A stretch of DNA of 51,545 nucleotides from Microbacterium gubbeenense DSM 15944 (GTDB lineage Bacteria; Actinomycetota; Actinomycetes; Actinomycetales; Microbacteriaceae), in NCBI RefSeq assembly GCF_000422745.1, contig NZ_AUGQ01000017.1:1-51545 (forward strand), written 5' to 3'. Below are positions 50,204 through 51,545 of the stretch, piece after piece. Every line of letters begins with the position of its first letter. Within the stretch, counting starts at the first letter, position 1. The position numbers were made by a program, and so were the translations under genes. The notes below the pieces were generated by a model. The model saw only the letters and a program-made list of their open reading frames with translations. It made no database searches and was not told where the DNA came from.

Positions 50204-51205
50204 ATGACACGACCGATCACACTTTTCACCGGCCAGTGGGGCGACCTTCCCTTCGAGGAGGTCTGCCGACTCGCGGGCGAGTGGGGCTATGACGGGCTGG
50301 AGATCGCCTGCGGCGGCGACCACCTCGATCCCTCGCGCTGGGACGACGACGCATACGTGCAGTCTCGCCGCGACATCCTCGAGAAGAACGGCCTGAAGGT
50401 CTGGGCCATCTCGAACCACCTCACCGGCCAGGCGGTGTGCGATGACCCGATCGACTTCCGTCACCGCGACATTCTGACTTCTGAGGTCTGGGGCGACGGC
50501 GAGGCGGAGGGCGTGCGTCAGCGCGCCGCCGAGGAGCTGAAGAACACCGCGCGCATCGCCGCGAAGCTCGGCGTCAAGACGGTGACGGGCTTCACGGGAT
50601 CCGCGATCTGGAAGTACGTGGCGATGTTCCCGCCCGTCTCGGACGACGTGATCGAGGCCGGCTACCGCGACTTCGCGGATCGCTGGAGCCCGATCATCGA
50701 CGTGTTCGAGGAGGAGGGCGTGCGCTTCGCGCTCGAGGTGCACCCGTCGGAGATCGCGTACGACTACTGGACGGCGAAGAAGACGCTCGAGGCGATCGGC
50801 GATCGCCCTGGGTTCGGCCTGAACTTCGACCCGTCGCACTTCATGTGGCAGCAGCTCGATCCGGCGGCCTTCGTGCTCGATTTCGCCGACAAGATCTACC
50901 ACGTGCACGTCAAGGAGTCCGTGACGAACCTCGACGGCCGCAATGGCGTTCTCGGCTCGCACCTGCCGTGGGCGAACCCGCGCCGCGGGTGGACGTTCGT
51001 GTCGACCGGCCACGGCGCCGTGCCGTGGGAGCAGCTGTTCCGTGCGCTGAACGCGATCGGATACGACGGGCCGACGAGCGTCGAGTGGGAGGACGCCGGT
51101 ATGGATCGCCTGCAGGGTGCGTCGGAGGCCGTGGGCTTCGTGCGCAAGCTCAACGCGATCACGCCTCCTGGAGCCGCGTTCGACTCGGCGTTCTCGAACC
51201 GCTGA
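50204..51205 (+). CDS. Sugar phosphate isomerase/epimerase (IolE-like TIM barrel)
   Basis: This 333-residue xylose-isomerase-like barrel has ITLFTGQWGDLPFEEVCRLAGEWGYDGLEIACGGDHLDP, LKVWAISNHLTGQ, VRFALEVHPSEIAYDY, FGLNFDPSHFMWQ, YHVHVKE and TSVEWEDAGMD. Glu, Asp, His and Glu form a conserved divalent-metal site. Relatives act on 2-keto-inositol or on 3-keto sugars and glycosides; some actinobacterial relatives are the catalytic subunits of C-glycoside deglycosidases. It is the last gene of the operon, with AAGGAGGA upstream, and ends just before a strong terminator. It probably uses the product of the preceding oxidoreductase. Confidence 0.88.
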   Translation: MTRPITLFTGQWGDLPFEEVCRLAGEWGYDGLEIACGGDHLDPSRWDDDAYVQSRRDILEKNGLKVWAISNHLTGQAVCDDPIDFRHRDILTSEVWGDGEAEGVRQRAAEELKNTARIAAKLGVKTVTGFTGSAIWKYVAMFPPVSDDVIEAGYRDFADRWSPIIDVFEEEGVRFALEVHPSEIAYDYWTAKKTLEAIGDRPGFGLNFDPSHFMWQQLDPAAFVLDFADKIYHVHVKESVTNLDGRNGVLGSHLPWANPRRGWTFVSTGHGAVPWEQLFRALNAIGYDGPTSVEWEDAGMDRLQGASEAVGFVRKLNAITPPGAAFDSAFSNR

Positions 51206-51210
51206 GTCTC

Positions 51211-51254
51211 ACGAGAATGGCCCCGGATCCGTGAGGATCCGGGGCCATTCTCGT
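51211..51254. terminator. Strong hairpin terminator at the end of the Ebo operon
   Basis: Twenty-base arms pair perfectly (51211-51230 with 51235-51254) around a GTGA loop. The outer part is A/T-richer, and the hairpin sits between convergent genes, so it can stop transcription from both sides. Confidence 0.88.
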
Positions 51255-51267
51255 TATGGCGTCGTGC

Positions 51268-51545
51268 TTATGCGTGGTCGTCGTCGAAGCCGCGGAGGTC
51301 GTCCGCGGTCTTGTCCAACCACTGCGCCATCGCGCCCACCGACTGCGCGGCCTCTTTCAAGCTATCGGTGAGTTCCTGGTAATTCGTGCGGTAGTTCTCC
51401 GACGCCTTCTCCGTCTTGAACCCGTCCTCGACGAGGTCATCGACCACGCCCTGGAGATCCTCGAGGAGCTGCTCGATATCGATCTGCCCATCCTCGAGCT
51501 TCTTCGAGGCATCGTCCATCCGGTCGAATGAGACTCCGAAATCAG
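51268..51545 (-). CDS. Partial WXG100-like (ESAT-6-type) small protein, runs off the right edge
   Basis: The 3' part of a short alpha-helical hairpin protein. Visible residues run DFGVSFDRMDD...KLEDGQIDIEQLLEDLQGVVDDLVEDGFKTEKASENYRTNYQELTDSLKEAAQSVGAMAQWLDKTADDL. Two amphipathic helices are joined by a turn (EDGFKTE), where WXG100 proteins usually have W-x-G, and the Y-x-x-x-[DE]-like C-terminal signal is not evident. An internal Met at 51519 could be a start, but the frame stays open to the window edge. Such proteins are type VII secretion substrates or toxin partners. Confidence 0.7.
   Translation of the reverse strand, partial: DFGVSFDRMDDASKKLEDGQIDIEQLLEDLQGVVDDLVEDGFKTEKASENYRTNYQELTDSLKEAAQSVGAMAQWLDKTADDLRGFDDDHA

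Noticed and set aside
1..51545. CRISPR arrays, tRNA or rRNA genes, or a prophage
   Set aside because: No regularly spaced repeats, tRNA-like folds, rRNA sequence or phage structural genes were recognised on either strand.

Overview
The window is high-GC actinobacterial DNA, most likely from a Microbacterium-like member of the Microbacteriaceae. The basis is strong G/C preference at third codon positions, frequent 4-base ATGA/GTGA start-stop overlaps, sugar ABC importers without their own ATPase, a partial WXG100-like gene at the right edge, and secreted proteins rich in Asp, Glu and Gly. No rRNA, tRNA or CRISPR array was seen. Start codons were chosen by eye from ribosome binding sites, and all family assignments rest on recognised motifs rather than searches.

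Layout. 0.3-1.9 kb: an alpha/beta hydrolase diverging from an HxlR regulator, with repeated operator-like sequence between them. 1.9-7.2 kb: a WxL-like surface locus (DUF916 protein and WxL-like protein) diverging from a 1112-residue secreted protein with PA14, sorbosone-dehydrogenase-like, carbohydrate-binding and DUF1080 domains. 7.3-12.8 kb: an MMPL exporter, a catalase and MgtE. 12.75-14.4 kb: an IS5-family element that sits exactly at the mgtE stop codon and carries a membrane-protein passenger gene. 14.5-15.9 kb: a lipoprotein and an aldo/keto reductase. 16.0-19.1 kb: a glucose-type ABC importer. 19.2-26.2 kb: a DeoR regulator and a polyol operon (importer, polyol dehydrogenase, convergent xylulokinase), probably for D-arabitol. 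26.4-30.3 kb: a lytic transglycosylase, a zinc alcohol dehydrogenase, an NRDE gene broken by one stop codon, and coaBC with a palindromic element inserted in frame. 30.8-37.5 kb: a second WxL-like locus with a secreted sugar dehydrogenase and a Tat-exported sugar isomerase-like protein.

37.6-51.2 kb is the most interesting part. A ROK regulator and a ribose/inositol-type ABC ATPase and permease diverge from a nine-gene operon. That operon holds the matching binding protein, EboC (UbiA-type prenyltransferase), a TIM-barrel/EboA fusion, EboB (TatD-like), EboE, EboF (phosphodiesterase-like), type I isopentenyl-diphosphate isomerase, a Gfo/Idh/MocA oxidoreductase and an IolE-like isomerase. It ends at a 20-bp hairpin. 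EboD, the cyclase-like member of the known ebo set, is absent. My hypothesis is that an imported sugar or cyclitol replaces the EboD product, is oxidised or isomerised by the last two enzymes, and is prenylated by EboC with Idi supplying the prenyl donor. A sequence-level curiosity is the strong excess of the palindrome GGATCC across the window.
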